DNA of 64,000 nucleotides. It comes from Nocardioides cynanchi (GTDB lineage: Bacteria; Actinomycetota; Actinomycetes; Propionibacteriales; Nocardioidaceae). A program made the translations under genes and the position numbers. A model generated the notes under the pieces. That model had not been told where the DNA came from, did no database searches, and was given only the letters and a program-made list of their open reading frames with translations. The stretch covers positions 3,934,546 through 3,998,545 of the forward strand of contig NZ_CP044344.1 of assembly GCF_008761635.1 (NCBI RefSeq). The letters are read 5' to 3'. Positions 35,279 through 44,517 of this stretch are shown one piece after another; position 1 is the stretch's first letter; each line of letters begins with the position of its first letter.

Positions 35279-37048
35279 ATGCCTGCCGATCCCCATAGCC
35301 ACCCGCCCGCCAGCGTGAACTCGCTGTGGCGGCTTCGGGCCTACCTTCGACCTCACCTCGCTGCCCTGGTGATCATGCTGGTCACCTCGATGTCCGGGGT
35401 CGTCGTGGCGATCTCGATCCCGCTCGTGATCAAGGCGCTGATCGACGGCCCGATCGAGGACCACCGTGCCAGTGGCATCCTGCCGCTGGGCCTGCTCGTG
35501 CTCGGCCTGGGCGTGCTCGAGGCGTTCCTGATCTGGTGGCGCCGCTGGGTCCAGAACAAGGCGGTCCTGGCCGTGGAGACCGCGATGCGCCGCGACCTCT
35601 ACGACCGGCTCCAGGAGCTCCCGATGAGCTTCCACAGCCAGTGGCAGTCGGGCCAGCTGCTCTCGCGCGCCACCACCGACCTCTCGGCGATCCGCCGGTT
35701 CTTCGGCTTCGGGATGCTGTTCCTGCTGGTCAACATCACCCAGGTCACGGTGACGACCCTGGTGCTCCTGCACATGTACTGGCCGCTCGGCCTCGTGGTC
35801 GCGGCCACCTCCGCGCCCATCGTCTGGCTCTCGATGCGCTTCGAGAAGGCCTACGTCGTGGTCTCCCGCCGCGTCCAGGACCAGCAGGGCGACCTCGCGA
35901 CGCTGGCCGAGGAGGGGGCCGTCGGCATCCGGGTGATCAAGTCCTTCGGCCGCACCGGTCACGTCTCCGGGCAGTACGACGACGCGGCGCGCACCCTGCT
36001 CGAGACCAGCGTCGACAAGGTGCGGCTGTCGGCGAAGTTCTGGACCTTCCTGGAGATGATCCCCAACCTCGCCGTCGTCGTGGTGCTGCTGCTCGGGGCG
36101 ATCGGGGTCGGTCGCGGCGCGCTCACGCCTGGCGAGCTGGTCGCCTTCATCACCCTGATGCTCTCCCTGGTCTGGCCGGTCGCCTCGCTCGGTGTGATCC
36201 TGGCGATGGCGCAGGAGGCCATGACCGCCGCCGCCCGGGTGCTCGAGATCTACGACATGCAGCCCGACATCGTCTCCGGCGACGCCACCGCTCCCGACGC
36301 GCAGGGTCACCTTCGGTTCGAGCACGTCGACTTCACCTTCCCCGGCTCCGACACCCCGGTCCTGTGTGACGTCAACCTCGACCTCGCCCCCGGCGAGACG
36401 ATCGCCCTGGTCGGGGCCACCGGCTCCGGCAAGACCGCCCTGACCGCCCTGGTCCCGCGGCTGTACGACGTCAGCGCAGGAGCGGTCACCATCGACGGCG
36501 TCGACGTGCGCGACTACTCCCTGCACGAGCTGCGCACCCTGGTGGCCACGGCCTTCGAGGAGCCGACGCTCTTCTCGATGAGTGCCCGGGAAAACCTCAC
36601 CCTCGGCCGGGCCGACGCCACCGAGGACGAGATCGCCGAGGCGATCGACATCGCCCAGGCCGGCTTCGTGCACGACCTGCCCTGGGGCCTCGAGACCCGG
36701 ATCGGCGAGCAGGGCATGTCGCTGTCCGGCGGCCAGCGCCAGCGCCTGGCCCTGGCCCGCGCCGTACTCGCGCAGCCGAAGGTGCTGGTCCTCGACGACA
36801 CCCTCTCCGCCCTCGACATCCACACCGAGAAGCTGGTCGAGGAGGCCCTGCGCCGGGTGCTCGGTGCCACTACCGGCCTGGTCGTGGCCCACCGTGCCTC
36901 GACGGTGCTGCTGGCGGACAAGGTCGCCCTCCTCCAGGACGGCACGATCACCCACGTCGGTGCCCACCGCGAGCTGCTGGCCACCGTGCCGGCCTACAGA
37001 GAGCTGCTCGCCGCCGACTCCGAGGAGCTCGAGGAGGCCGTCTCATGA
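35279..37048 (+). CDS. ABC exporter, half-transporter with degenerate ATP site
   Basis: The 589-residue protein has six-helix type IV exporter membrane domains (about 15-310) and a C-terminal ATPase. Walker A is GATGSGKT (379-386), the signature LSGGQRQRL is intact, and Walker B reads VLVLDDTLSALD. Asp507 stands where the catalytic Glu should be. The H-loop is VVAHRAST. That is the pattern of the inactive-site subunit in heterodimeric exporters such as TM287/288 and BmrCD. It overlaps the second subunit by 4 nt. The substrate is unknown; lipids or drugs are typical. Confidence 0.93.
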   Translation: MPADPHSHPPASVNSLWRLRAYLRPHLAALVIMLVTSMSGVVVAISIPLVIKALIDGPIEDHRASGILPLGLLVLGLGVLEAFLIWWRRWVQNKAVLAVETAMRRDLYDRLQELPMSFHSQWQSGQLLSRATTDLSAIRRFFGFGMLFLLVNITQVTVTTLVLLHMYWPLGLVVAATSAPIVWLSMRFEKAYVVVSRRVQDQQGDLATLAEEGAVGIRVIKSFGRTGHVSGQYDDAARTLLETSVDKVRLSAKFWTFLEMIPNLAVVVVLLLGAIGVGRGALTPGELVAFITLMLSLVWPVASLGVILAMAQEAMTAAARVLEIYDMQPDIVSGDATAPDAQGHLRFEHVDFTFPGSDTPVLCDVNLDLAPGETIALVGATGSGKTALTALVPRLYDVSAGAVTIDGVDVRDYSLHELRTLVATAFEEPTLFSMSARENLTLGRADATEDEIAEAIDIAQAGFVHDLPWGLETRIGEQGMSLSGGQRQRLALARAVLAQPKVLVLDDTLSALDIHTEKLVEEALRRVLGATTGLVVAHRASTVLLADKVALLQDGTITHVGAHRELLATVPAYRELLAADSEELEEAVS

Positions 37049-38916
37049 CCACCGACACCACGGTGGCCGAGCGGAGTCGAGACGAGGCCCAGCCCCCCGA
37101 GAGCCAGAAGTGGCGCGGCGTCGCAGCCGACGGCCGCGACGACCTGACCGACGAGACCACCGCCAAGCTGGCCGGCCGCTCGCGCCGGTTGCTGCGCGAC
37201 CTCCTGCGCCCCTACCGCCGCGCCGTGAAGCTGCTGACGATCGCGGTGCTGGTCGAGAACGCCGCCCGACTCTCGATCCCGCTGCTGGTCGCCAAGGGCA
37301 TCGACCAGGGCATCCCGCCGATCCAGCAGAGCAACAACCTCCGGCCGCTGTTCGTCATCGTCGGCATCGTGCTGTTCGCGACGATCGTCCAGGCGATCTC
37401 CCGCAACATCTTCCTGGTCCGCTCGGGCCAGATCGGCCAGGACATCCTGTTCGAGATCCGGCAGCGCATCTTCCGGCAGTTCCAGCGGCTCAGCCCGGCC
37501 TTCCACGACTCCTACACCTCGGGGCGGGTGATCTCGCGCCAGACCTCCGACGTCGACGCCATCTACGAGATGCTCGAGACCGGCTTCGACGGTCTGATCA
37601 CCGCCGCCCTGACCTTGGTCGGCACCGCCGTGCTGCTGCTCTACCTCGACGTCAAGCTCGGACTGGTCGCGCTGCTGTGCGGACCGTTCCTGGCCTGGGC
37701 GACCAACTGGTTCCGCAAGGAGTCGGCCAAGAGCTACCGCGTGACCCGCGAGAAGGTCGCGCTGGTGATCGTCCACTTCGTGGAGTCGATGAACGGCATC
37801 CGGGCGGTCCAGGCGTTCCGCCGCGAGCCCCGCAACCAGGAGATCTTCGACGACGTCAACGACCAGTACCGCGCGGCCAACCTGGTCGCCTTCCGGCTGG
37901 TCGCGTGGTTCATGCCCGAGATCCGGCTGATCGGCAACGTCACGATCGCGGTGGTCCTGCTGTACGGCGGCTACCTCGCCTACGACGGCCAGGTCACGGT
38001 CGGTGTGCTGGCGGCGTTCCTGCTCTACCTGCGCCAGTTCTTCGAGCCGATGATGGACATCTCGCAGTTCTACAACACCTTCCAGTCCGCCAACGCCGCC
38101 CTGGAGAAGATCTCCGGCGTGCTCGAGGAGGAGCCCGGCGTCCCGGAGCCGACCGCCCCGGTCGCGCTGAACGACCCGCGCGGCGACGTGCGCTTCGACC
38201 ACGTCCGGTTCGAGTACGTCGACGGCGTGCCGGTCCTGCCCGACCTCGACCTGACCATCCCGGCCGGCCAGACCGTCGCCCTGGTCGGCACGACCGGGGC
38301 CGGCAAGACCACCATCGCCAAGCTGGCGACCCGCTTCTACGACCCGGTCGACGGCACCGTGACCATGGACGGCATCGACCTCCGCTCGCTCGGGTCGACC
38401 GACCTGCACCGGGCAGTGGTGATGGTGACCCAGGAGAACTACCTCTTCTCCGGCTCGATCGCCGACAACATCCGCTTCGGACGCCCCGACGCGACCATGG
38501 CCGACGTCGAGGAGGCCACCCGCGCGATCGGCGCCCACGGCTTCATCGCCACCCTCCCCGAGGGCTACGAGACCGAGGTGTCCAACCGGGGCGGCCTGCT
38601 CAGCGCGGGTCAGCGCCAGCTGATCGCCTTCTCGCGGGCCTTCCTGGCCGACCCCGCCGTGCTGATCCTCGACGAGGCGACATCGTCGCTCGACGTACCC
38701 TCCGAGCGTCTCGTGCAGCGGGCCCTGCGCACGATCCTGGCCAACCGGACGGCCGTGATCATCGCCCACCGGCTCTCGACGGTGGAGATCGCCGACCGGG
38801 TGCTCGTGCTCGAGCACGGCCGGATCATCGAGGACGGCACCCCGGCCGACCTGATCGAGGGCGGGGACGGCCGGTTCTCCGACCTGCACGAGGCCTGGCT
38901 CGAGTCGTTGGCCTAG
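37045..38916 (+). CDS. ABC exporter, half-transporter with catalytic ATP site
   Basis: This is a 623-residue partner of the previous subunit. The membrane domain spans about 50-350. Walker A is GTTGAGKT (415-422), Walker B VLILDEATSSLD has the catalytic Glu544, and the H-loop is IIAHRLST. The signature is LSAGQ rather than LSGGQ. Site one (subunit 1 Walker motifs plus this LSAGQ) is therefore degenerate and site two is canonical, as expected for an asymmetric heterodimer. Confidence 0.93.
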   Translation: MTTDTTVAERSRDEAQPPESQKWRGVAADGRDDLTDETTAKLAGRSRRLLRDLLRPYRRAVKLLTIAVLVENAARLSIPLLVAKGIDQGIPPIQQSNNLRPLFVIVGIVLFATIVQAISRNIFLVRSGQIGQDILFEIRQRIFRQFQRLSPAFHDSYTSGRVISRQTSDVDAIYEMLETGFDGLITAALTLVGTAVLLLYLDVKLGLVALLCGPFLAWATNWFRKESAKSYRVTREKVALVIVHFVESMNGIRAVQAFRREPRNQEIFDDVNDQYRAANLVAFRLVAWFMPEIRLIGNVTIAVVLLYGGYLAYDGQVTVGVLAAFLLYLRQFFEPMMDISQFYNTFQSANAALEKISGVLEEEPGVPEPTAPVALNDPRGDVRFDHVRFEYVDGVPVLPDLDLTIPAGQTVALVGTTGAGKTTIAKLATRFYDPVDGTVTMDGIDLRSLGSTDLHRAVVMVTQENYLFSGSIADNIRFGRPDATMADVEEATRAIGAHGFIATLPEGYETEVSNRGGLLSAGQRQLIAFSRAFLADPAVLILDEATSSLDVPSERLVQRALRTILANRTAVIIAHRLSTVEIADRVLVLEHGRIIEDGTPADLIEGGDGRFSDLHEAWLESLA

Positions 38917-38923
38917 ACCACGC

Positions 38924-39156
38924 TCAGTAGGTGACCGACGGCTGGCACCGGGCGAACGACGCCGAGTCGCCACCCAGCAGCAGGACCCGGTCGCCCCAGA
39001 TCGGCTGGCAGTCGCCCGGAGTCAGCTGCCGTACGGCGGTGCCGTCGTCGAAGCCGTTGCCGAAGCACCACCCGTAGTAGCCGTACATCTCATCCGTCCG
39101 CGGCGAGCCGCCACCCAGGTGGCGAACTCCTCGGGAGCGTCCTGCGTCACGGTCAC
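38924..39156 (-). pseudogene. Gene remnant: SigE-family sigma N-terminus joined out of frame to another C-terminus
   Basis: From a GTG at 39156, about 22 codons read VTVTQDAPEEFATWVAARRG, like the first residues of region 2 in SigE-family ECF sigma factors (EEFxxWVAARxGRMxRTAYLL). At about 39090 the strong GC3 bias switches by one frame and continues from an ATG at 39088. The second part is 54 residues with near-total G/C at third positions (MYGYYGWCFGNGFDDG to PSVTY). Neither part is complete. A deletion that joined the start of one gene to the end of another is the simplest explanation; two tiny overlapping genes are less likely. Confidence 0.5.
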
Positions 39157-39208
39157 ACATTGTCTACGCAGCGCCGCCGGGCTTTGTTGCACTCGGCAGG
39201 GGAGAATC

Positions 39209-39233
39209 GAACCGATCTCGGACCTGCGTCGTA
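39209..39233 (+). promoter_or_regulatory. Candidate ECF promoter for the sigma/anti-sigma pair
   Basis: GAACC (39209-39213), a 16-nt spacer, CGTA (39230-39233). This is the AAC/CGT pattern of ECF-dependent promoters, placed 24 bp before the ATG, which suggests autoregulation. Confidence 0.5.
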
Positions 39234-39256
39234 TCACTGTGGTGTGGGGAGGTGTG

Positions 39257-39769
39257 ATGGCTGAGAGCCCGGACGTCGTGATGCAACGACTCCATGACGA
39301 GCACGCCGGTGCGTTGTGGGGCCACTGCCTGCGCCTGACCAACTACGACCGCGTCCGTGCCGAGGACGTGTGCCAGGAGACCCTCCTGCGCGCCTGGCGC
39401 AACGCCGCCCTCCTCGACGAGACGCAGGGCTCGGTCCGCGCCTGGCTGTTCACCGTGGCCCGCAACATCCTCATCGACGAGTCGCGCACCAAGCGCTACC
39501 GCTCCGAGATCGCGATGGACGAGCTCCCCGAGCCGGCCACGACCGAGGACTCCAACGACCACCTCCTGATGACCTGGATCGTCGCCGACGCGGTGACCCA
39601 GCTCTCGCCCGAGCACCGTGCGGTGCTCCAGGAGACCTACTTCAAGGGCCACCCCGTCGCCGAGGCGGCGCGGCGGCTCGGCATCCCGGAAGGCACCGTG
39701 AAGTCGCGGACCCACTATGCGCTGCACGCGCTCCGGCTCGCGCTCGAGGAGATGGGGGTCGTCGCATGA
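39257..39769 (+). CDS. ECF sigma factor (SigK/SigL-like)
   Basis: The 170-residue protein has region 2 (LHDEHAGALWGHCLRLTNYD, AEDVCQETLLRAWRN, VRAWLFTVARNILIDESR) and region 4 (LSPEHRAVLQETYFKGHPVA, then GIPEGTVKSRTHYALHALRL). ATG at 39257 follows GGGGAGG and matches the length of the family. It is coupled to a zinc-finger anti-sigma gene by a 4-nt overlap, the layout of mycobacterial sigL-rslA. The stimulus is unknown. Confidence 0.9.
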   Translation: MAESPDVVMQRLHDEHAGALWGHCLRLTNYDRVRAEDVCQETLLRAWRNAALLDETQGSVRAWLFTVARNILIDESRTKRYRSEIAMDELPEPATTEDSNDHLLMTWIVADAVTQLSPEHRAVLQETYFKGHPVAEAARRLGIPEGTVKSRTHYALHALRLALEEMGVVA

Positions 39770-40458
39770 GTGTCACGCCGATCCGATGCCCGTTCGCCAT
39801 GGACGACGGCGCCTACGTCCTGGGCTCCCTGTCGCCGGCGGAGCGCAAGGCCTTCGAGGCGCACCTGCCCGGCTGCGAGCACTGCTCCGTCGCGGTCCGG
39901 GACCTGGCCGGCCTGCCCGGGCTGCTCGGTCGGCTGGACGCCGACGTGTTCGACCTTCCGGCGATCGACCCCGTCCCCGACACCCTGCTGCCCCGCCTGA
40001 GCCGCGCCGTACGACGTCAGCAGCACCGCCGCACCTGGTTGATCGCCGGTGCCGCCGCCGCTGTGGCCGCCGCGATCAGCATCGGTGGCGTGGCCGCCTT
40101 CGACCACCCCCACCCCGGCACCCCGGTGGCGGTCGCTCCGCCGCTCGGCCCGGCGATGACCCAGATCGGGAACGACCCGATGACCGCCCACCTCGCGGTC
40201 ACCCAGGTGGGGTGGGGCACCAAGCTCGACCTGACCTGCACCTACCCCGTGCAGCACCGGGGGGCGTCCTACGACGCGGGTGCCTACGCCCTGGTCGTGC
40301 ACACCCTCGACGGTCGTTCGCAGCGGGTCGCGACCTGGAGCGGGCTGCCCGGCAAGACCATGCACCTGTCCGCGGCCACCGCCTCGCAGGCCTCCGACAT
40401 CAGCTCGGTCAACGTGGTCCGCGTGGGCGGACCGCCGGTCCTCGCCCTCCACCTCTGA
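39766..40458 (+). CDS. Anti-sigma factor with ZAS zinc finger and C-terminal external domain
   Basis: The 230-residue product starts with the anti-sigma domain DDGAYVLGSLSPAERKAFEAHL. The motif His-x3-Cys-x2-Cys is visible in HLPGCEHC. One transmembrane helix (about residues 87-107, LIAGAAAAVAAAISIGGVAAF) leads to an extracytoplasmic domain with KLDLTCTYPV and AYALVVHTLDG. It should hold the preceding sigma factor inactive until a signal releases it. Confidence 0.9.
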   Translation: MSVTPIRCPFAMDDGAYVLGSLSPAERKAFEAHLPGCEHCSVAVRDLAGLPGLLGRLDADVFDLPAIDPVPDTLLPRLSRAVRRQQHRRTWLIAGAAAAVAAAISIGGVAAFDHPHPGTPVAVAPPLGPAMTQIGNDPMTAHLAVTQVGWGTKLDLTCTYPVQHRGASYDAGAYALVVHTLDGRSQRVATWSGLPGKTMHLSAATASQASDISSVNVVRVGGPPVLALHL

Positions 40459-40494
40459 CCGCCGACTCCTGACCTGCAGGCCCCTACTGATCGA

Positions 40495-40540
40495 GTCGTG
40501 TGCCTGGGGACGCGCTCCAGAGCGTTCTCAGGCACACGAC
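40495..40540. terminator. Long hairpin between convergent genes
   Basis: GTCGTGTGCCT pairs perfectly with AGGCACACGAC, and the inner GGGGACGC pairs with GCGTTCTC when G-U pairs are allowed, giving about 19 bp around an 8-nt loop. It lies 36 nt after the anti-sigma stop and 88 nt before the convergent stop. It lacks a U-tract. A bidirectional terminator is the simplest reading. Confidence 0.65.
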
Positions 40541-40628
40541 CTGCCCGCTGCCACCGGTTGTCACCGGATGGCACCTACCGCTCGGTGCGGGCCGCTGCGG
40601 ATCGCCCGGCTCCGCTGAGCTCAGGAGG

Positions 40629-41018
40629 TCAGTGCGCGCCGACCGTGCTGCGCTGGGCGACCGGTGCGGTACGCCGTTCGGTGGCGAGGAGGTAGAGGCC
40701 AGTCAGGATGGCGACGGCCTCGGCCGCGGTGGCGGTCCAGACGTAGGGGCCCTGCCACTTCTCGTGATCACCGAACAGGCCCCACTGGGCGGCGATCACG
40801 AAGCCACCCAGCGTCGAGGCACCGAAGCCGAACGCCAGGAACGGCGCCGGCCAGCTCCGCCAGGTGACGAGGAGCGCCGCGATGGCCACGCCGGCGACGA
40901 CGTTGACCATGAACAGCGGGCCGACCACGTGGTCGTGACGGAACCCGTCGAGCCACAGGTGCAGGTGGACGTACGCCGAGACCAGGACGGCAGTGGCAGC
41001 GACGAGACGGACGGTCAT
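40629..41018 (-). CDS. Four-helix membrane protein of unknown function
   Basis: The product has 129 residues starting MTVRLVAATAVLVSAYVHLH, with four hydrophobic segments (about 3-20, 33-50, 58-80, 90-108). The first helix carries HLHLW, and a HDH follows. A GGAGAG ribosome site precedes the ATG at 41018. Small DoxX-like or unknown membrane families are possible; no assignment can be made. Confidence 0.65.
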   Translation of the reverse strand: MTVRLVAATAVLVSAYVHLHLWLDGFRHDHVVGPLFMVNVVAGVAIAALLVTWRSWPAPFLAFGFGASTLGGFVIAAQWGLFGDHEKWQGPYVWTATAAEAVAILTGLYLLATERRTAPVAQRSTVGAH

Positions 41019-41090
41019 GGGAGCTCTCCGATCCGGGCCCCGGACCGGGCCCTCGACGGGTGACACGAGCAGCCGGCGGGATCGGTTCGG

Positions 41091-43415
41091 TCAGGGGGTG
41101 CGCTGCGATCCGAAGGCGGCCAGGAAGCGGTTGCGGAAGGTGTCCATCCGGGCCACCGGCCCGTGCGGGTCGGGCAGCATCCCGGGCGTCCAGCCCCAGC
41201 TCGCGATCCGGTCCAGGACGCGCGGGTCGTGGGCGATCAGCGAGATCGGCACGTCGTGCGAGGCGTCGAGCCCGCTGACCACGGTGTGCGGCTGGTGGTC
41301 GCCGAGCACGACCATCACCAGCTTGTTGTCGTGGGCGTGGCGCACGAAGGAGACCAGCGAGTGCAGCGAGTAGCGGATCGAGGTCGCGTAGTTGCGCTGT
41401 GTGTCACCCTGCTGGGCGAACAGCTGGAACAGCGACGCGTGCGACTCGGTCATGCCGTCGTAGACCGTGCCGTGCCCGAGCTGGTCCCACGGTACGACGT
41501 GGGGCAGGGGCGTCCAGGGCGTGTGGCTGGAGTCGAGGTCGATCTCGGCCATCACCGGCCGCCGGTCCCGGGGCTGGATCTCCCGGTGGTAGAACGCCTT
41601 GAACGTGTACTGGTCGGGCACCCGGGCGTAGCTGAAACGGGGGCCGCGGTAGCCGACGTTCGAGGCGCCGTACATCTGGTCGTAGCGGTAGAACTGCTTG
41701 CCCAGCGGCCACCCGTGCCCGTCCGACGGCACGTCGCCCACGGTGCGCCAGCCGGCTCGGCCGAAGGCCTGGCTGAGGGTGAACCGGTCACCGGACAGCA
41801 CTTGGTCGTAGCGCGACTGGGAGTCGATCCACAGGCCGGTCTGGAGGGTGGAGTGGGCCAGCCAGCTGATCCCGCCGAAGGTGGGCGAGGTCAGGTAGCC
41901 GCTGCGAGCCGCGAAGCCGGCGGCGCCGAGCTGCTGGGTGACCCGGTTCAGCGTCTGGTCCACCCGGGGGGCGAACCACGTGTCCTGGACCGCCACCCGC
42001 CCGTAGCTCTCGATGAACACCAGCAGCACGTCCTTGCCGCGCAGCCGGGTGAGCAGCCGGCTGCCCGGGGTGAGGGCGTAGGCGTCGTGCTGGACCTCGG
42101 CCCGGAACGCCGCCCGGTCCCGTAGGTCGGCCTGGACCTGGTCGACCTGGGCGGCGAAGAGGGAGGCGGCCGGCGTCGCAGCGACCGGGACGCCGTCCAC
42201 CTGCGCGCCGGCGGCGCCGGCCACGGCCCAGACCACGGTGAGCACCCCGGTCACCCGCAGCCACAGCTCGGGCCTGCTCCGGACCGCCCGGCGCGACCGC
42301 AGGGCTGCCCAGACGCACGCGACCGTGGCCAGGACCACGCCCAGGGCGATCCCGGCCAGCACCGTCACCTGGCCGGTCCGGCCCAGTGACGACTGGAGCA
42401 GGTCCAGGCCGGAGCCGGCGTAGCCGGGATCGGTCAGCGGGTCGAAGGGTCGGTCGAGTCCTTCGTAGAAGCCGAGGTCCAGCGCGGTGACGACGACGGT
42501 GACCGTCAGCAGCAGCCCGGCAGCCACTGAGAGCACGCGACCGATCGCCGTGGGCAGCACCAGCGCCAGGGCCAGGAACACCACCAGCTCGACCGGCACC
42601 GCGGCCAGCGCGCCGGGCCGGAGCAGGTCCGGACGAGGAGGCAGCGCCAGGGCGAGCCACACGACGCCGAAGGCCAGCGCGTCGACGGCCGGGCGCACCC
42701 AGCGCGCCCGCGCGGGCGCCTCCTGGCGATGGCGCTGCCGCCAGAGCACCCAGGCCTGGTGGCCGAACGACTCCACGAGCAGCAGCCAGGCGCCGGTCAG
42801 GAGCACCTCGGTCCAGCGGCGCGGCAGGAGGTCGGAGCCGACCACCGCGAGCACCACGCCCTGGACCGCCGCCACCACCTTGGCCCAGAGCCGCGGGGGA
42901 GTGGGGTTGGCCAGCCAGCGCCAGGCCTGGGCCGCCGCCAGGAGCGCGTAGCGGGCCAGCCCGATCGCCAGCACCCACGAGCCGGCGACCGGTACGACGT
43001 ACGCGCTGAGCACGAGGATCAGGAAGGCGTCGGTCTCCATGTCGAACGCCGCGCCCAGCCGGGTCACGCTGCCGTTGCGGCGGGCCAGTTGGCCGTCGAC
43101 CGCGTCCAGGGCCAACGCCACCGCGCTCAGCGAGACGACCAGAGGGCGCGGCACGGAGGCGGTCCACGACTGCACGACCAGGGCGGCCACCCCGGCGACC
43201 AAGGTGGCCCGTAGCAGCGTCACCTGGTTGGCCACGCCGAGCCGGTCCAACCCGGTGCGGGTCATCCCGCGGGCCAGCAGCAGGCAGGTCACCACCGCGC
43301 ACGCTCCGCCCACGACCAGGGCAGGGCCGCCGAGTCCTACGCTGACCGTGAGCACGACCAGGAGGGCGGCGGCGCCGGCGAGCCCGGTCGCAGGACCGAC
43401 CTGAACCCGACGCAC
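41091..43415 (-). CDS. Fusion of CDP-alcohol phosphotransferase and alkaline-phosphatase/sulfatase-type domain
   Basis: This 774-residue membrane protein joins two enzymes. The N-terminal part has the full CDP-alcohol phosphotransferase motif D-x2-DG-x2-AR-x8-G-x3-D-x3-D at residues 104-129 (DAVDGQLARRNG, then GAAFDMETD). Several transmembrane helices follow (about 140-400). The C-terminal domain from about 430 resembles LTA-synthase-like sulfatase-fold enzymes: VLLVFIESYGR, SPTFGGISWLAHSTLQ, VMVVLGDHQPH. It may attach and then remodel a phospho-head group on a lipid or polymer. GTG at 43415 has GGAGG upstream. It is divergent from the dehydrogenase-led cluster. Confidence 0.85.
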   Translation of the reverse strand: MRRVQVGPATGLAGAAALLVVLTVSVGLGGPALVVGGACAVVTCLLLARGMTRTGLDRLGVANQVTLLRATLVAGVAALVVQSWTASVPRPLVVSLSAVALALDAVDGQLARRNGSVTRLGAAFDMETDAFLILVLSAYVVPVAGSWVLAIGLARYALLAAAQAWRWLANPTPPRLWAKVVAAVQGVVLAVVGSDLLPRRWTEVLLTGAWLLLVESFGHQAWVLWRQRHRQEAPARARWVRPAVDALAFGVVWLALALPPRPDLLRPGALAAVPVELVVFLALALVLPTAIGRVLSVAAGLLLTVTVVVTALDLGFYEGLDRPFDPLTDPGYAGSGLDLLQSSLGRTGQVTVLAGIALGVVLATVACVWAALRSRRAVRSRPELWLRVTGVLTVVWAVAGAAGAQVDGVPVAATPAASLFAAQVDQVQADLRDRAAFRAEVQHDAYALTPGSRLLTRLRGKDVLLVFIESYGRVAVQDTWFAPRVDQTLNRVTQQLGAAGFAARSGYLTSPTFGGISWLAHSTLQTGLWIDSQSRYDQVLSGDRFTLSQAFGRAGWRTVGDVPSDGHGWPLGKQFYRYDQMYGASNVGYRGPRFSYARVPDQYTFKAFYHREIQPRDRRPVMAEIDLDSSHTPWTPLPHVVPWDQLGHGTVYDGMTESHASLFQLFAQQGDTQRNYATSIRYSLHSLVSFVRHAHDNKLVMVVLGDHQPHTVVSGLDASHDVPISLIAHDPRVLDRIASWGWTPGMLPDPHGPVARMDTFRNRFLAAFGSQRTP

Positions 43416-43518
43416 GGTGCCTCCGTATGCAGTAGTGACCACGGACACCGGGTCATACGACGACGTGCAGTTTCCGGTTCAGCCGACTGGATGGGGAGTG
43501 GACGTGGAGGGAGCCGAC

Positions 43519-44517
43519 ATGGCCGCACGGGCGCGCGCGTTCTGGGTGCGCGAGCCCGGGCGCGGCGAGATCCGGCCGGTCGACCTCCGGGACCCGGGCC
43601 CCGGCGAGGTCCTGGTGCGGGCCGTGGCCTCCGGGGTGAGCCGGGGCACGGAGACCCTCGTCTTCCGGGGCGGGGTCCCTGTCGACCAGTACGACGTGAT
43701 GCGGGCGCCGTTCCAGGAGGGCGCGTTCCCGGGACCGGTCAAGTACGGCTACCTCAGCGTCGGCGTCGTCGAGGCCGGCGAGGCCGCCCTGGTCGGGCGC
43801 ACCGTCTTCTGCCTGCATCCGCACCAGACGGCGTACGTCGTCCCGGCGGCCGCGGTGGGCGTCGTACCCGACGACGTGCCGGCGCGCCGGGCGGTGCTCG
43901 CCGGCTGTGTTGAGACCGCGGTCAACGCGCTGTGGGATGCCCGCCCCCTGGTCGGCGACCGGGTCGCCGTGGTCGGCGCCGGCATGGTCGGGGCGTGCGT
44001 GGCCCGGCTGCTCGCCGGCGTCCCCGGAGCGGAGGTCTGGCTCGTCGACGTCGACCCCGCCCGGGAGAAGCTCGCCACCGACCTCGGGGTCCGGTTCGCG
44101 ACCCCCGACGAGGCGCCGCGCGACCTGGACCTCACCCTGCACGCCAGCGGGACCGCCGCCGGCCTCCAGGTCTCGCTCGACCTGCTCGGCGCGGAGGGGA
44201 CCGTGACCGACCTCAGCTGGTACGGCGACACCCCGGTCACGCTCCGCCTCGGCGGCAGCTTCCACTCGTCGCGGCTGACCATCCGGGCCAGCCAGGTCGG
44301 TCGGGTGGCCCCGGTGCGGAGCGCCCGGCGTACCACCGCCGACCGGCTGGCCCTCGCACTCTCGCTGCTCGCCGACCCGGCGTACGACGCCCTGCTCACC
44401 GGCGAGTCCGCGTTCGCCGAGCTCCCGGACCTGATGCCCCGGCTGGCCTCGGGGGACCTGCCCGCGATCTGCCACACGATCACCTACGACCGTGAGGAGC
44501 CGGCATGTTCGAGGTGA
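43519..44517 (+). CDS. MDR-superfamily zinc-binding-type dehydrogenase
   Basis: The 332-residue protein has an N-terminal GroES-like half ([33 protein letters not shown]) and a Rossmann half with [19 protein letters not shown] and [10 protein letters not shown]. The classic Cys/His/Asp zinc-ligand set of alcohol dehydrogenases is not evident, so it may be a zinc-independent oxidoreductase. ATG at 43519 follows GGAGGG. It overlaps the pterin-synthase-like gene by 13 nt and begins a run of five overlapping genes. The substrate is unknown. Confidence 0.82.
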   Translation: MAARARAFWVREPGRGEIRPVDLRDPGPGEVLVRAVASGVSRGTETLVFRGGVPVDQYDVMRAPFQEGAFPGPVKYGYLSVGVVEAGEAALVGRTVFCLHPHQTAYVVPAAAVGVVPDDVPARRAVLAGCVETAVNALWDARPLVGDRVAVVGAGMVGACVARLLAGVPGAEVWLVDVDPAREKLATDLGVRFATPDEAPRDLDLTLHASGTAAGLQVSLDLLGAEGTVTDLSWYGDTPVTLRLGGSFHSSRLTIRASQVGRVAPVRSARRTTADRLALALSLLADPAYDALLTGESAFAELPDLMPRLASGDLPAICHTITYDREEPACSR

